Of a stretch of 64,000 bases of DNA, positions 30,436-39,898 are shown piece by piece. The translations under genes and the position numbers were made by a program. The notes below the pieces were generated by a model. It was not told the origin of the DNA, made no database searches, and saw nothing but the letters and a program-made list of their open reading frames with translations. Each line of letters opens with the position of its first letter. The first letter of the stretch is position 1. Where the stretch lies: NCBI RefSeq assembly GCF_000732945.1, contig NZ_CP008944.1, positions 1,789,784 through 1,853,783 on the forward strand, read 5' to 3'. The DNA comes from Corynebacterium atypicum. Its GTDB lineage: Bacteria > Actinomycetota > Actinomycetes > Mycobacteriales > Mycobacteriaceae.

Positions 30436-32088
30436 GATTTAGTCCTCCTGTGCGGTAACGCGAACCGGGGATCGCGTCGATGAGAGTGCGGGTGTACTCG
30501 GTCTGCGGGTGGGGGAAAATCTCTTCCGTCGGCCCGGCCTCGACTTGCCTGCCTCCGCTGAGGCCGGAGACCGTGTCCGAGATCTGGCGGACCACGGCGA
30601 GGTCGTGGGAGACGAAGATATAGGTCAGGTTGAGGTCGCGCTGCAGCTGGTCTAAAAGGCGCAGGATCTGCGCTTGCACGGTCACGTCCAAGGCCGAGAC
30701 CGCCTCGTCGAAGACAACCAGGTCCGGCTCGACCACGAGCGCCCGGGCGATGGCCACCCGCTGCAGCTGTCCGCCGGACAGCTCTTTGGGCAGCCGTTCG
30801 GCCAGCTGCGGATCGAGCGCAACCAGCTCCAGGGCGCGCGCGATCTGCTCCGGCCCGGACGGCTTGCCAAAGTTCTCCAGCGGCTCGGCGATGATCGAGC
30901 TGATCTTCTGCCGCGGATCCAGCGAGGAGTACGGATTCTGGTAGACCATCTGCACCATCCTGCGCAGCTCGTCTGCATCCGCCGCGCCTGCCTTGCGGCG
31001 CTGTGGGGAACGCGCAAACCCGGTGGCCGCCGCGGCTGCGGTGCGGCCCACATCCAGCCCGTTAAGCTCAATCGTGCCACGGCTCGGCTCGTGCAGCCCG
31101 GCGATCGCGCGCCCCGTGGTGGTCTTCCCGGAGCCCGACTCGCCGACGATGGCGTGCGTGTGGCCGCGGCGTACCTGGAAACTGACCTGATCGACGGCCG
31201 TGACGCCGGCGAAGTCCTTGCCAAAGCCGTCGACAGTGAGCACGGTCTCTGCCTCCGGGTCCGCGATGTGCTGCCGCGCGGCATCCGCGGTGGCCAGCGA
31301 GGGGGCGTCGGCAAGCAGCGCCCTCGAATACTCGTCCTGCGGATCGGTGAGCACCGCCGGCGCCAGGCCGGATTCGCGCACCTTCCCCTTTTTCATTACC
31401 ACCAGCTGATCGGCTCGGTCACCGGCCACCGCGAGATCGTGGGTAATCAGCAAACCCCCAGGTCGAGCTCCCGGCGCATCTCGTCGAGCAGATCCAGGAT
31501 TACCCGCTGTACGGTGACGTCGAGCGCCGAGGTGGGCTCGTCGGCAATAAGTAACTTGGGGCGCAGCGCCACCGCCGCCGCGATGAGCACGCGCTGCTTC
31601 ATGCCCCCGGAAAGCTCGTGGGGGTACTGATCGAAGCGGCGCTTCGGCTCGCTGAGGCCCACCCGCTCAAGCAGCTCGAGGGCCTCGCTCGCCCGCGACC
31701 TCCGCGTGCCCCGGCCATGGATAGCGAGGCCCTCGGTGATGTTCTGCCCGATGGTCTGCACCGGGTTGAGCGAGTTCTGCGGATCCTGCGGGACCAATCC
31801 CACGGTCGTGCCGCGCAGTGTGCGCCAGTCGCGTTCGCGGGCGCGGGTCACATCCTGACCGTCCAAGATGATCTCGCCGGCGTCCACGCTCGCGTTGGCA
31901 GGCAACAAGCCCATCGCCGCCAACGCCGTGGTGGACTTACCGGAACCCGACTCGCCGACGATGGCCGTGATCTCACCGCGGTGGACCTGCACGCTCACCC
32001 CGCGCACGGCGGGTACCACCCGGCTGGTGCGGTAGCTCACCGCCAAGTCGGTGACACTGAGCAGCGGCCCTGCTTTATCGGACTGCAT
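30425..32088 (-). pseudogene. Two-domain dipeptide/oligopeptide ABC transporter ATPase (DppD-DppF fusion), frameshifted
   Basis: The intact protein would be about 554 residues with two ABC domains. The first shows VGESGSGKST, ELSGGMKQRVLIAA and LLIADEPTSALD, and starts at ATG 32088, one base after the permease stop. The second shows VGESGSGKTTTGRA, ELSGGQLQRVAIARAL and VVFDEAVSALD. Between them the frame breaks at 31452-31459. The first part ends ELDLGVC-stop, and the continuation LITHDLAVAGDRADQL lies in another frame. One missing base in the T3 or G5 run of the gene strand explains it. Domain 1 alone could still form an ATPase, but it loses the rest. Confidence 0.88.
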
Positions 32089-32089
32089 G

Positions 32090-32983
32090 TTAAACCACCT
32101 TCCGCAGCGCGCGGCTGAGTTGATTGGCTGAGAGCACCACCGCCACAATCGCCAGGCCCGGGATGACCGTGAGCCACCAGGCGGTGGCGATGAAGTCGCG
32201 AGCCTCGGCGATAATCAAGCCCCACTCGGGAGTCGGCGGCGGGGTACCGTAGCCCAGGAAACCGAGCGTGGCCAACTGCAGGATCGCAGAGCCGAACTGG
32301 ACGGCGGCGAGCGCGATGACCGGCGCCAGAGAATTAGGCAGGACGTGGCGCACCAGCACCTTCAGCCGGGAGCTTCCCGAGCCGAACGCCGCCTCGACGT
32401 ACTGGCTGCCTACCACGGACAAAACCTGCGAGCGGCTCAGCCTGGCGAACGTCGCCGCGGAAGAGACGCCAACCGCGATCGCGGCATTGACGGTGCCAAA
32501 GCCGAGCAAAATGATCACCGAGAGGCTGACCAACAGCGACGGCACCGAGAGCAACACGTCGACGCCGCGCATCAGCACCGTGTCCACTAAGCCCCCGCGG
32601 GTGCCCGCGATGAGCCCCACGAGCGTGCCCACCACGAGGCCGACGGCCACGGCAAGCAGCGCCCCGAGCAGCGAATGGCGGGCGCCGAAGACGATGCGCG
32701 AGTAGAGGTCGCGGCCGACCGCGTCGGTGCCCAGCCAGTTGTGGCTGCTCGGCGGAGCCAGCGGGGCGTCCGTGCCAGAGATCGGGTTGTCGGTGGCCAG
32801 GACCGAGGGGAATAGGGCGGCGAAGGCGGCAAGCGCCAGGACTGCCACGGCGAGCAGCGTCGCAGCGCTTGGCCGACGTGTACTTGCCGACGCCGCCCCA
32901 CGGCGGCGTCGTTTTGTTGCGGAGGCGCCGGTCACGCGCGCGGAATGCAGGCTAAACGGCGCGCCAGATTGTGCTACGGGCAT
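32090..32983 (-). CDS. Dipeptide/oligopeptide ABC transporter permease (DppC type)
   Basis: This is the second membrane subunit of the importer, 297 residues. An N-terminal ~45-residue cytoplasmic stretch precedes the first helix (AVLALAAFAALFPSV). The ATPase-contact EAA motif lies in VEAAFGSGSSRLKVLV, followed by HVLPNSLAPVIALA. An AGAGG is ten bases upstream of the ATG. It follows the DppB-type gene by seven bases and precedes the ATPase by one base. The reading frame is intact although three neighbours in the operon are broken. Confidence 0.92.
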   Translation of the reverse strand: MPVAQSGAPFSLHSARVTGASATKRRRRGAASASTRRPSAATLLAVAVLALAAFAALFPSVLATDNPISGTDAPLAPPSSHNWLGTDAVGRDLYSRIVFGARHSLLGALLAVAVGLVVGTLVGLIAGTRGGLVDTVLMRGVDVLLSVPSLLVSLSVIILLGFGTVNAAIAVGVSSAATFARLSRSQVLSVVGSQYVEAAFGSGSSRLKVLVRHVLPNSLAPVIALAAVQFGSAILQLATLGFLGYGTPPPTPEWGLIIAEARDFIATAWWLTVIPGLAIVAVVLSANQLSRALRKVV

Positions 32984-32990
32984 GGCTTGG

Positions 32991-33926
32991 TTACCTCTTT
33001 TCGCGCAGGCGCGGGTCGAGCAGCGGGTAGATGAGATCGACGATCAGGTTGATCAGGACGAAGGCCGCCGCCGAGATGACCACGACGGCCAAGAGGACCG
33101 GGGTATCCCGGTAGGCCACCGCGTCGACGGTCAAGGCTCCGAGACCCCTGCGGCCGAAGACCGCTTCGGTAACCACTGCCCCGCCGACGAGCTCGCCGAA
33201 GATCAGGCCGGCCATGGTGACGGCCGGCAGCAGCGCAGAGCGCAGCACGGTGCGCCAGAACAGCCAGGTCGGCGAGGCGCCGCGGGCACGCGTGGCCGCG
33301 ACGAACGGCTGCGTCTTGACGTCCTCGACTGAGCGGACCAGCACCTGGGCCAACGGCGCTGCGACCGGGATCGCCAGTGTGATGGCCGGCAGGATGAGCG
33401 CCTGGGCTTCGCTGGGCTCGATCACCGGAACCCAGCCGAGCTGGAAGGAGACGACCTGGATCAAGATGATGCCTACCCAGAAGCTGGGCCAGGAGACCAT
33501 CAGCGCGGGCAGCTGGCGTACCGCCGCGGCCAGCCAGCGCGGCCGCTCGAGAGCAGCGACCGCCGCGATACCCAACGCCAGGACGACGGCCACGGCGAAG
33601 GCCGCCAGGGCCAGCACGATGGTTCCGGGCAGGGCCTCGGCGAGCATGGTGGACACGGCCGAGCCAGTCTGCACCGAATACCCAAACTCGCCAGTGAGAA
33701 ACCCGGTGAGCGTGGAGAAGTACTGAACGATCAGGGGATCATCGGCGCCGAAGTCAGCCCGGATCTGCTCGATCTCGGCGAGCGAAAGGCCTAGATCCGG
33801 CCCGGCGTAGCGGGCCAGGATTCCGTCCGATGGCAATGCGGAAAGCAAGAAGAAGGCCGCGGTGAAGGTGATTAAGAGGACCACCAAGCCCTGGGCGAGG
33901 CGCCCAGCAAAGGTGCGGGTGTTCAC
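32991..33926 (-). CDS. Dipeptide/oligopeptide ABC transporter permease (DppB type)
   Basis: This is the first membrane subunit, 311 residues. It begins with a helix typical of DppB (LAQGLVVLLITFTAAFFLLS) and carries the EAA-loop region at AATRARGASPTWLFWRTVL. It starts at a GTG that shares one base with the TAG of the binding-protein gene. The frame is intact. Confidence 0.92.
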   Translation of the reverse strand: MNTRTFAGRLAQGLVVLLITFTAAFFLLSALPSDGILARYAGPDLGLSLAEIEQIRADFGADDPLIVQYFSTLTGFLTGEFGYSVQTGSAVSTMLAEALPGTIVLALAAFAVAVVLALGIAAVAALERPRWLAAAVRQLPALMVSWPSFWVGIILIQVVSFQLGWVPVIEPSEAQALILPAITLAIPVAAPLAQVLVRSVEDVKTQPFVAATRARGASPTWLFWRTVLRSALLPAVTMAGLIFGELVGGAVVTEAVFGRRGLGALTVDAVAYRDTPVLLAVVVISAAAFVLINLIVDLIYPLLDPRLREKR

Positions 33927-35658
33927 TAGTTGCCTCCCCTTCGCTCGTGGTCGATGGCAGCGGCGTAGAAGCTGGGCCGCCCAATCGATTCCGGCCTGAA
34001 CCCGGTGACCCAGGGCTGCACGCCATAGACCACCGGCTCCTCAAATAGCGGCAGGACGTAGGCCTTCTTGGTCAACCAATCCTGTACCGCGGCCGAGGCG
34101 GCCGCGCGCCGGCGGTATCCGGGGTACTGGCTACCTTTTCCAGCAGTTCCTCGAGGTGCTCGTCGCCCAGGGTCTCAGTGGTGGAGTCTCCGTTGAGCAA
34201 CTGGTTTCTCGCCTGGGAGTGGTACTGAGACTCGATCACGTCAAAGTCCGCGCGCCCGACCATCGTGTGCACGATCTGGATTTTGTCTTGGTTGAGCCGG
34301 TCGGCGTTCTGGGTGGCCTGGTCGCCGGGGTTCAAGTGCAGCGCCACCCCGACCTTGCGCAGCTGCTCCTGGATCTTGGTGATGACCTCTCGCGAGCGTG
34401 GCTGCGGGAGCGCCTCGTTGACGGTCAGTTCCATTCGCTGCCCGTCCTTTTCCAGGATCCCGTCGGGCCCCGGGCGCCATCCGGCGGCGTCGAAAAGCTC
34501 GCGGGCGCGCTCCGGGTCGAACCGGTACGCGGACTGCGGCTGCGCCTTGTGCCCAAGGGCATCCCGGGCGAGCGCGGAATCGGCCAGCGGGTAGGACTCG
34601 GAGAACAGGGTGGCCAGTACTTCTTCGCGGTCGATGGCCGCGATGATCGCCTCGCGCACCCGTTGATCGGAAAGAAGCTGGTGGCGGAAGCGGAACGCCA
34701 GCTGGTTATTCACCCCTTTGGTGCCTTCTGCGACGATGCCGATCCCGCGCTCGGCCAGCAGCGGTTCCTCGGGCGCGGCGATTTGGAGGGCGACGTCGGC
34801 CTGCCCGCTGGTCAGGCCTCCGACGCGCACCGACTGCTCCTGGGCGAGCACGATCCGCACGTGATCGAGGCGGGCTCGCCCCTGGTGGCTGGCTGCCGGC
34901 GGCGCCCAGTGATAATCCTCGCGCGCGCTCAGCGTCAACGCGGTGCCCAGATCCTCCTGGGTGATCACGAACGGCCCGGAGCCGATGACGTTGACCGCGT
35001 TGCCGGGCGAGAATCCCTCGTTGTCAAACTCCAGCGTGCGGTCCGAGACAAGCCCGGCGTTGAACGAGCTGGTCGCCTGCGCGAACCCGGGCGACGGAGC
35101 GGTGAAGAAGAAGCGGACTTTGTTGTCCGCGAGCACCTCGCCGTGGGAGTAGTTGGCGATCTGCTCGGAGACGGTCAGGTTGCGATCGGCATCGCCACGG
35201 CCGAAGAGGTCGAAGTTATCCACCACGTTCTGGGCGGTGAGCGGGCTGCCGTCGGAATAGGTCACGTCGGTGCGGATGGTGAAGGTGTACTCGGTCGCAT
35301 CCGAATTGATCTCGGGTAGCTCTGTGGCGATCCACGGGGATAGCTCGAGGGTGTCCGGGTCCTGGTAGAGCAGGCGGTCAGTGATGTTGTTGACCACCGA
35401 CCCGTTGGGGTAGAAACCGGCCGCTGGCGGGTAGAGCGTGTTGAAGAACTGCGGCTCGAGGTGCGTCAGGGTGTCCCCGCCGGCCGGGGCGGCTACCAGC
35501 TGCGGGTCGAAGGCGCCGGCCGGGGCGGTCTCCGCTTTCGACTCGGACGTGCGCGAGTTCTGCGTAGCGCAGGCCGCGAGCGCTCCAGCAGCAGCGAGGC
35601 CTAGCGCTATGGCAAGCGCCACGTATCGGCGCGAAAATGACGGCGTTGTCTCTAGCAC
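33926..35658 (-). pseudogene. Peptide-type ABC transporter substrate-binding lipoprotein, frameshifted near the C terminus
   Basis: The intact protein would be about 577 residues of SBP family 5. It has an N-terminal signal with the lipobox ALAAC and typical segments such as GSGPFVITQEDLG and FDPERARELFDAAGW. At 34101-34113, in a GC-repeat stretch, the frame shifts. The present reading ends DTAGARPPRPRYRIG-stop, while one added base restores the family end AAVQDWLTKKAYVLPLFEEP to PWVTGFRPESIG and a TAG at 33926, directly overlapping the permease start. About 55 C-terminal residues are lost. It starts at a GTG divergent from the FAD protein gene. Confidence 0.88.
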
Positions 35659-35674
35659 GGGCCCACCCTAACAC

Positions 35675-35741
35675 AACCGAACAGAACGGTTCATCTAAGG
35701 CATACAAATTGGTCTATTTTGGGTTTACTAGACTGACTGTC
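35675..35741. promoter_or_regulatory. Divergent promoter region with inverted repeats (ABC operon / FAD protein)
   Basis: Two symmetric elements lie in the 83-base gap. AACCG-N7-CGGTT is at 35675-35691. GTCTA-N12-TAGAC is at 35712-35733; its right half overlaps a TAGACT -10-like hexamer seven bases before the ATG of the FAD gene, whose mRNA may thus be leaderless. The McbR operator I recall is TAGAC-N6-GTCTA; here the half-sites are in the opposite order, while TAGAC-N5-GTCAT (35729-35741) is a near match with one base too few between halves. Regulation by McbR is a guess. Confidence 0.4.
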
Positions 35742-37691
35742 ATGAACGTGCCAGCTATCGCCATCGTGGGCCAGGGCCCGCGCGGGGTCTCAGTAATCGA
35801 GCGCCTCGCGGCCTTTCTCCGCGCCCGCAACATCCAGCAACCGCTCGACCTCCACCTGATCGACACCGCCGAGCACGGCTCGGGCCGGATCTGGGATACC
35901 GACCAGACTCCCTTGCTGTGCATGAACACGCTGGCCGGCGCAGTCACGTTGTTCACCGAACCCGGCTCGAGCGTGTCCGCGCCGGTCGTCGAGGGACCCA
36001 CGCTCTTCGAATGGATCCGGCTCGCCCGCGGCGAGAAAGACGCGGTGGCAGGCGCCAAAGCCGAGCTAGCCCAGGCTGTCCCGATCCCGGCCTCAGTGGC
36101 CGAGCGCTGGGGCACGGAGCTCGACCGCACCGCCGCGCATTCCCACCCGTCGCGCGGGCTCTACGGGGCCTACCTGCGGTGGTGCCTGCGGGTGGCGCTA
36201 GCCCAACTGCCCGATTCGGTGCGCGTGCACCAACACCACGCGCGCGTCACCGCAATTGAGACTATCGGCGCCCGCGACCGCCTGACACTTTCCACCACAA
36301 CCGGCGGCCAAAAGCTCGTGAGAACCGACGCCACCGTGCTCGCCTTGGGCTGGCAAAAGCCCGGGCCCACCGACGAGGAAGAGCGGCTTGCCGCGGCCTT
36401 AGCGGCCCACCCGGGACTTTCCTGGGTGCGCCCGGACAACCCCATCGAGCAGGACCTAAGCAAGGTACGCGCCGGGAGCCACGCCCTTGTACGGGGGCTG
36501 GGCATGGGTTTCTTCGACTGCCTGACGCTTCTCACAGCCGGACGCGGCGGCACCTTTAGCCAGGATCCCGACGCGCGCTCGGGCCTGACCTATCACCGAA
36601 GCGGCAACGAGCCGCACGTTTTTGTCACCTCCCGGCGCGGCTACCCATTTTTGCCCAAGTCGGATTACGGCCAGCTGCCACCCAAGGCGCACATGCCGCG
36701 GCTGCACCGCGTGATCGAGGAGCTCAAAGGCGAGCTCACGATCGACTTCGGTACGCAGGTCTGGCCCGCCATTGTGCGCGACGCGAACGAGGCCTACTAC
36801 CGCACCTATGATCGAGTGCACCAGGGAGGCCTCGGCGGACAGCTCGACGCGCTGCTCGAGGCTATCGACGCCGCGGGCGACGGCGGCGCGGACGCCCTGG
36901 TCGCCGTGGAGGAGGCCGCGGCCGGCTTCGTGCCCGCCGCCGACGTGTTCCGGTTGAGCTCCTGGGTTGCCCCGCTGGCAGGCGTCGAGGGCACGCCGGA
37001 CCAGGTCACCGAGCGCATCGCCGCGAGGCTTGCCAAAGACATCGAGGCCGCGCAGGCCGCGTCGGACTCCCCGGTGAACGCGGACCTGTGGGTAATCAGC
37101 GCGGCGCGCAAGCCGGCGTCCATCCTGGGGGCCGAGGGCGTCTACACCGCCGAGTCGCGCGCCGGAGCACTTTCCACCTTCATGGCGCTCGGGCAGATGG
37201 CTGGTTCCGGCCCGCCGCTGTTTCGCACCCGGGAGCTGCTCGCACTTATCGACGCCGGCGTGGTCACTCTCCTCGGGGCACATCCGCGTTTGGACGTGGC
37301 CGACGGCGAGTTTTCCATCACCACGCAGTCTTGCCCGCAGCCGGTGCGCGCGGCCACGCTTGTCGACGCCTGGATGCACTCCCCCACGATCGCCCGGCCC
37401 GCGGATCCCCTGGCGGCGAGCCTGACGGCGGCCGGGCGGTGGCGCCAGTTTGCCAACCGCACCACCGACGGGCGCCCACTGCCGACCGGCTCGCCGGAGG
37501 TGAATCCAAAGACCCGGGCGCTGATCCATCCAGACGGCTCGCCGGACCCCCGGCTGATCCTGATCGGGATCCCCACCCGCCGTCAGCTGCCGGATACCAC
37601 CATCTCCCCGATGCCCGGCACCGACCCGCTCATGCTGCAGGAGACGGACAAGGCCGCCGCCCACGCGCTCGCCGTGGCGCTCGGCGCCTAG
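35742..37691 (+). CDS. FAD/NAD(P)-binding protein of unknown substrate
   Basis: The protein has 649 residues. It begins with a dinucleotide-binding motif (AIAIVGQGPRGVSVIERL), followed by HGSGRIWDTDQTPLLCMNT, the pattern of the FAD_NAD_binding_9 group of putative oxidoreductases. A second nucleotide-like segment lies at ATVLALGWQKPGPTDEEE. The C-terminal part includes LILIGIPTRRQLPDTTISP, which resembles the end of flavoprotein monooxygenase-like enzymes. It is divergent from the broken ABC operon and may be co-regulated with it. The real substrate is not known. It converges with the SDR gene and overlaps its end by four bases. Confidence 0.82.
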   Translation: MNVPAIAIVGQGPRGVSVIERLAAFLRARNIQQPLDLHLIDTAEHGSGRIWDTDQTPLLCMNTLAGAVTLFTEPGSSVSAPVVEGPTLFEWIRLARGEKDAVAGAKAELAQAVPIPASVAERWGTELDRTAAHSHPSRGLYGAYLRWCLRVALAQLPDSVRVHQHHARVTAIETIGARDRLTLSTTTGGQKLVRTDATVLALGWQKPGPTDEEERLAAALAAHPGLSWVRPDNPIEQDLSKVRAGSHALVRGLGMGFFDCLTLLTAGRGGTFSQDPDARSGLTYHRSGNEPHVFVTSRRGYPFLPKSDYGQLPPKAHMPRLHRVIEELKGELTIDFGTQVWPAIVRDANEAYYRTYDRVHQGGLGGQLDALLEAIDAAGDGGADALVAVEEAAAGFVPAADVFRLSSWVAPLAGVEGTPDQVTERIAARLAKDIEAAQAASDSPVNADLWVISAARKPASILGAEGVYTAESRAGALSTFMALGQMAGSGPPLFRTRELLALIDAGVVTLLGAHPRLDVADGEFSITTQSCPQPVRAATLVDAWMHSPTIARPADPLAASLTAAGRWRQFANRTTDGRPLPTGSPEVNPKTRALIHPDGSPDPRLILIGIPTRRQLPDTTISPMPGTDPLMLQETDKAAAHALAVALGA

Positions 37692-38494
37692 CGGTCGGCG
37701 AGCTCGATCCGCGGGCGCACCGCCACCTCAGTGATCTGGGTGGTGGGCCCGGCGTCGACGACCACGCGGATCGCCGCGGCAACCTCGACCGGGTCGATAT
37801 AGGCCTCAGGCTCGTAGTCGCCGCCGGATTGGTCGATGAGCCCGCGCAGCATCGGGGTATCCGTAGGGCCCGGGGCGACCGTAGCCACCCGCACCCCGGC
37901 CGCCGCCTCTTCTTTACGCAGCGCGTCGGCAAGCGCGCGCAGCGCATGCTTGCTGGCCGCGTAGACCACGTTGCCGGGAAAGACTCCGTTGCCCGCGCCC
38001 GAGTTGATAAAGATCACGGTGCCGCTGGCCTGGCGCACCGCCGGCAAGAGGCGCCGGGTCAGCTCCGCGGGCGCGACAACGTTGACGTCCAGGTGCTGGC
38101 GCCAGTCGCTCGCCGAGGCCTCCTCCACCCTGCGGTGGCGCGCGATCGCGGCCGCGTGCACCAGGACGTCCACTCGATGAAGCCCGAGCACCTCGGCGAG
38201 CGGGCTTTCCGGTTGCCCGCCCCCGGGGCCCGGGCTGGCAAGCACATCTTCAACCAGGTCACAGCGCACCGTGGTCACCTCGGGGTTTCCGGCAAGCTCG
38301 GCCAGGGTCGTTTCGCTTCTACCCAGCGCAAACACGTGGTGGTCCCGGCTTAAGCCCTCAACGATGGCCCGACCCATGCCCCCGGTGGCTCCGGTGACCA
38401 CGGCGACCTTGGCCCGCCCGGGGCGCTCACCACCGGGGTGAGCACCCGCGTGGTTCCCAGCCGACGATTCATTGCGTGCTGTGTGAGTATCCAT
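37688..38494 (-). CDS. Short-chain dehydrogenase/reductase
   Basis: This is a classical SDR of 268 residues. An unusual ~28-residue His/Gly-rich leader comes before the cofactor motif VTGATGGMGRAIVEGL. The catalytic serine is in IFINSGAGNGVF and the YxxxK pair is in VYAASKHALRAL. The leader suggests the true start may be further in, for example the short run just before AKVAVVTG, but no better SD is seen. A similar SDR lies next to metB in C. glutamicum, from memory. Its substrate is unknown. Confidence 0.88.
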   Translation of the reverse strand: MDTHTARNESSAGNHAGAHPGGERPGRAKVAVVTGATGGMGRAIVEGLSRDHHVFALGRSETTLAELAGNPEVTTVRCDLVEDVLASPGPGGGQPESPLAEVLGLHRVDVLVHAAAIARHRRVEEASASDWRQHLDVNVVAPAELTRRLLPAVRQASGTVIFINSGAGNGVFPGNVVYAASKHALRALADALRKEEAAAGVRVATVAPGPTDTPMLRGLIDQSGGDYEPEAYIDPVEVAAAIRVVVDAGPTTQITEVAVRPRIELADR

Positions 38495-38512
38495 GGCGCC
38501 CCAGGCTAGCCG

Positions 38513-39667
38513 CTAGAGCCGGTCCAGCGCCTGCGCGCAGTCCGCGATGAGCTGGCCGGCGTCTTCCAGGCCGATGGAGATACGCACCAGGTCCCGCGGC
38601 GGGGCGGCCACCGAACCGGCGGCCGACTGGTGCGTCATCGTCGCCGGGTGCTCGATCAGACTTTCCACCCCGCCTAAGGATTCCGCGAGGCAGATCAGTC
38701 GGGTCGCCGCACAGAACCGCCGCGCGGCGTCTTCCCCACCAGCCAGCTGGACCGAGATCATGCCGCCGAAGCCCGCCATCTGGCGCCGGGCCACCTCGTA
38801 ACCGGGGTCGTGAGGCAGGCCCGGGTAGTGCACGCGGGTTACCTCCGGGCGTTGATCTAAGTACTCCGCAACCTGCTGGGCGTTCTGGCAGTGGCGCTGC
38901 ATCCTGACCCCGAGTGTTTTGATCCCGCGCAGTGCCAGGTAGCTGTCGAAGGGGCCCGGGATCGCGCCGATCCATCCCTGGAAGTCTGCCACCTGGCTAT
39001 CGACCTGCTCCGAGTTGGTCACCACCAGACCCCCGATCACATCGGAGTGGCCGCCCAGGTATTTCGTGGTCGAGTGCACCACGACGTCGGCGCCGAGCTC
39101 CAACGGACGCTGCAGGTAAGGGGTGGCAAACGTGTTGTCCACGACGAGCCGTGCCCGGGTGCCGGTGAGCGCCTCGGCGACGCGCGCGACGTCGGTAATG
39201 CCCAGCATCGGGTTGGTGGGGGTTTCCAGCCAGACCAACGCCGTGTTCTCGCGCACGGCGGCGCGCACGTTCCCGGGATCCGTCGTGTCTACTACGCAAA
39301 GCTCCACTCCCCAGGGGCGAAAGACGGAATCAAGAAGCCTGAAGGTGCCGCCGTAGACGTCGGCGCCGACAATGACGTGTGAGCCCGGGCGAGTCAGCGC
39401 GCGCACGACCGTGTCGGTGGCCGCCATGCCGGAGGAGAATGCTCGAGCGAACTCAGCTCCCTCGAGCGCTGCGATTGCCTTTTCTAGCGCCGCGGTGGTG
39501 GGGTTGCCGCAGCGGCCGTACTCGTAGCCGCCGCGCAGCTCGTTGACTCCGTCTTGGGCAAAGGTGGTGGAGGTGTAGATGGGAACGTTGACGGCTCCGG
39601 TCAAGACGTCCGGGCGGTAGCCGGCGTGGATCGAGTCGGTAAAGAAAGTGGAATCGGGCGCGCCCAT
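38513..39667 (-). CDS. metB: Cystathionine gamma-synthase
   Basis: MetB makes cystathionine from an activated homoserine (O-acetylhomoserine in corynebacteria) and cysteine on the way to methionine. It has 384 residues. The Cys/Met-metabolism PLP fold is clear: GSHVIVGADVYGGTFRLLD, WLETPTNPMLGITD, and the PLP lysine in VVHSTTKYLGGHSDVIGG. The ATG has AAGGA eight bases upstream. A TATAGT -10-like sequence and a TAGAC half-site lie ~65 bases upstream, in the gap shared with mscS. Confidence 0.94.
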   Translation of the reverse strand: MGAPDSTFFTDSIHAGYRPDVLTGAVNVPIYTSTTFAQDGVNELRGGYEYGRCGNPTTAALEKAIAALEGAEFARAFSSGMAATDTVVRALTRPGSHVIVGADVYGGTFRLLDSVFRPWGVELCVVDTTDPGNVRAAVRENTALVWLETPTNPMLGITDVARVAEALTGTRARLVVDNTFATPYLQRPLELGADVVVHSTTKYLGGHSDVIGGLVVTNSEQVDSQVADFQGWIGAIPGPFDSYLALRGIKTLGVRMQRHCQNAQQVAEYLDQRPEVTRVHYPGLPHDPGYEVARRQMAGFGGMISVQLAGGEDAARRFCAATRLICLAESLGGVESLIEHPATMTHQSAAGSVAAPPRDLVRISIGLEDAGQLIADCAQALDRL

Positions 39668-39898
39668 GGGTCATGTCCTTCGCTTCGGCTGTTTATTGGG
39701 GAGGAAGTTTCTAGCAACTATAGACTAAGCGATTCAGTTTGGCCATTCACCTCGGTCTGGCTCGCCGGGATGGCCGCCCGCTTCGCGCCGGCTAAGTGCA
39801 CAGACCCGGACGAGCGCCTACACTCGCGGCTTTAAGCGGCGGTGCGTTAGCCCACCGCCACCACACCCACAACAGATCGAAGGAGCGCCACCAAGGAC
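39668..39898. promoter_or_regulatory. Divergent metB / mscS promoter region
   Basis: The 231 bases contain no gene. On the metB strand a TATAGT hexamer (39718-39723) can serve as -10, with a TAGAC half-site overlapping it. On the plus strand TACACT (39819-39824) is a possible -10 for mscS, and GAAGGAG plus CAAGGAC precede the ATG at 39899. A seven-base hairpin GGCGGTG/CACCGCC lies at 39839-39860. Confidence 0.4.
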
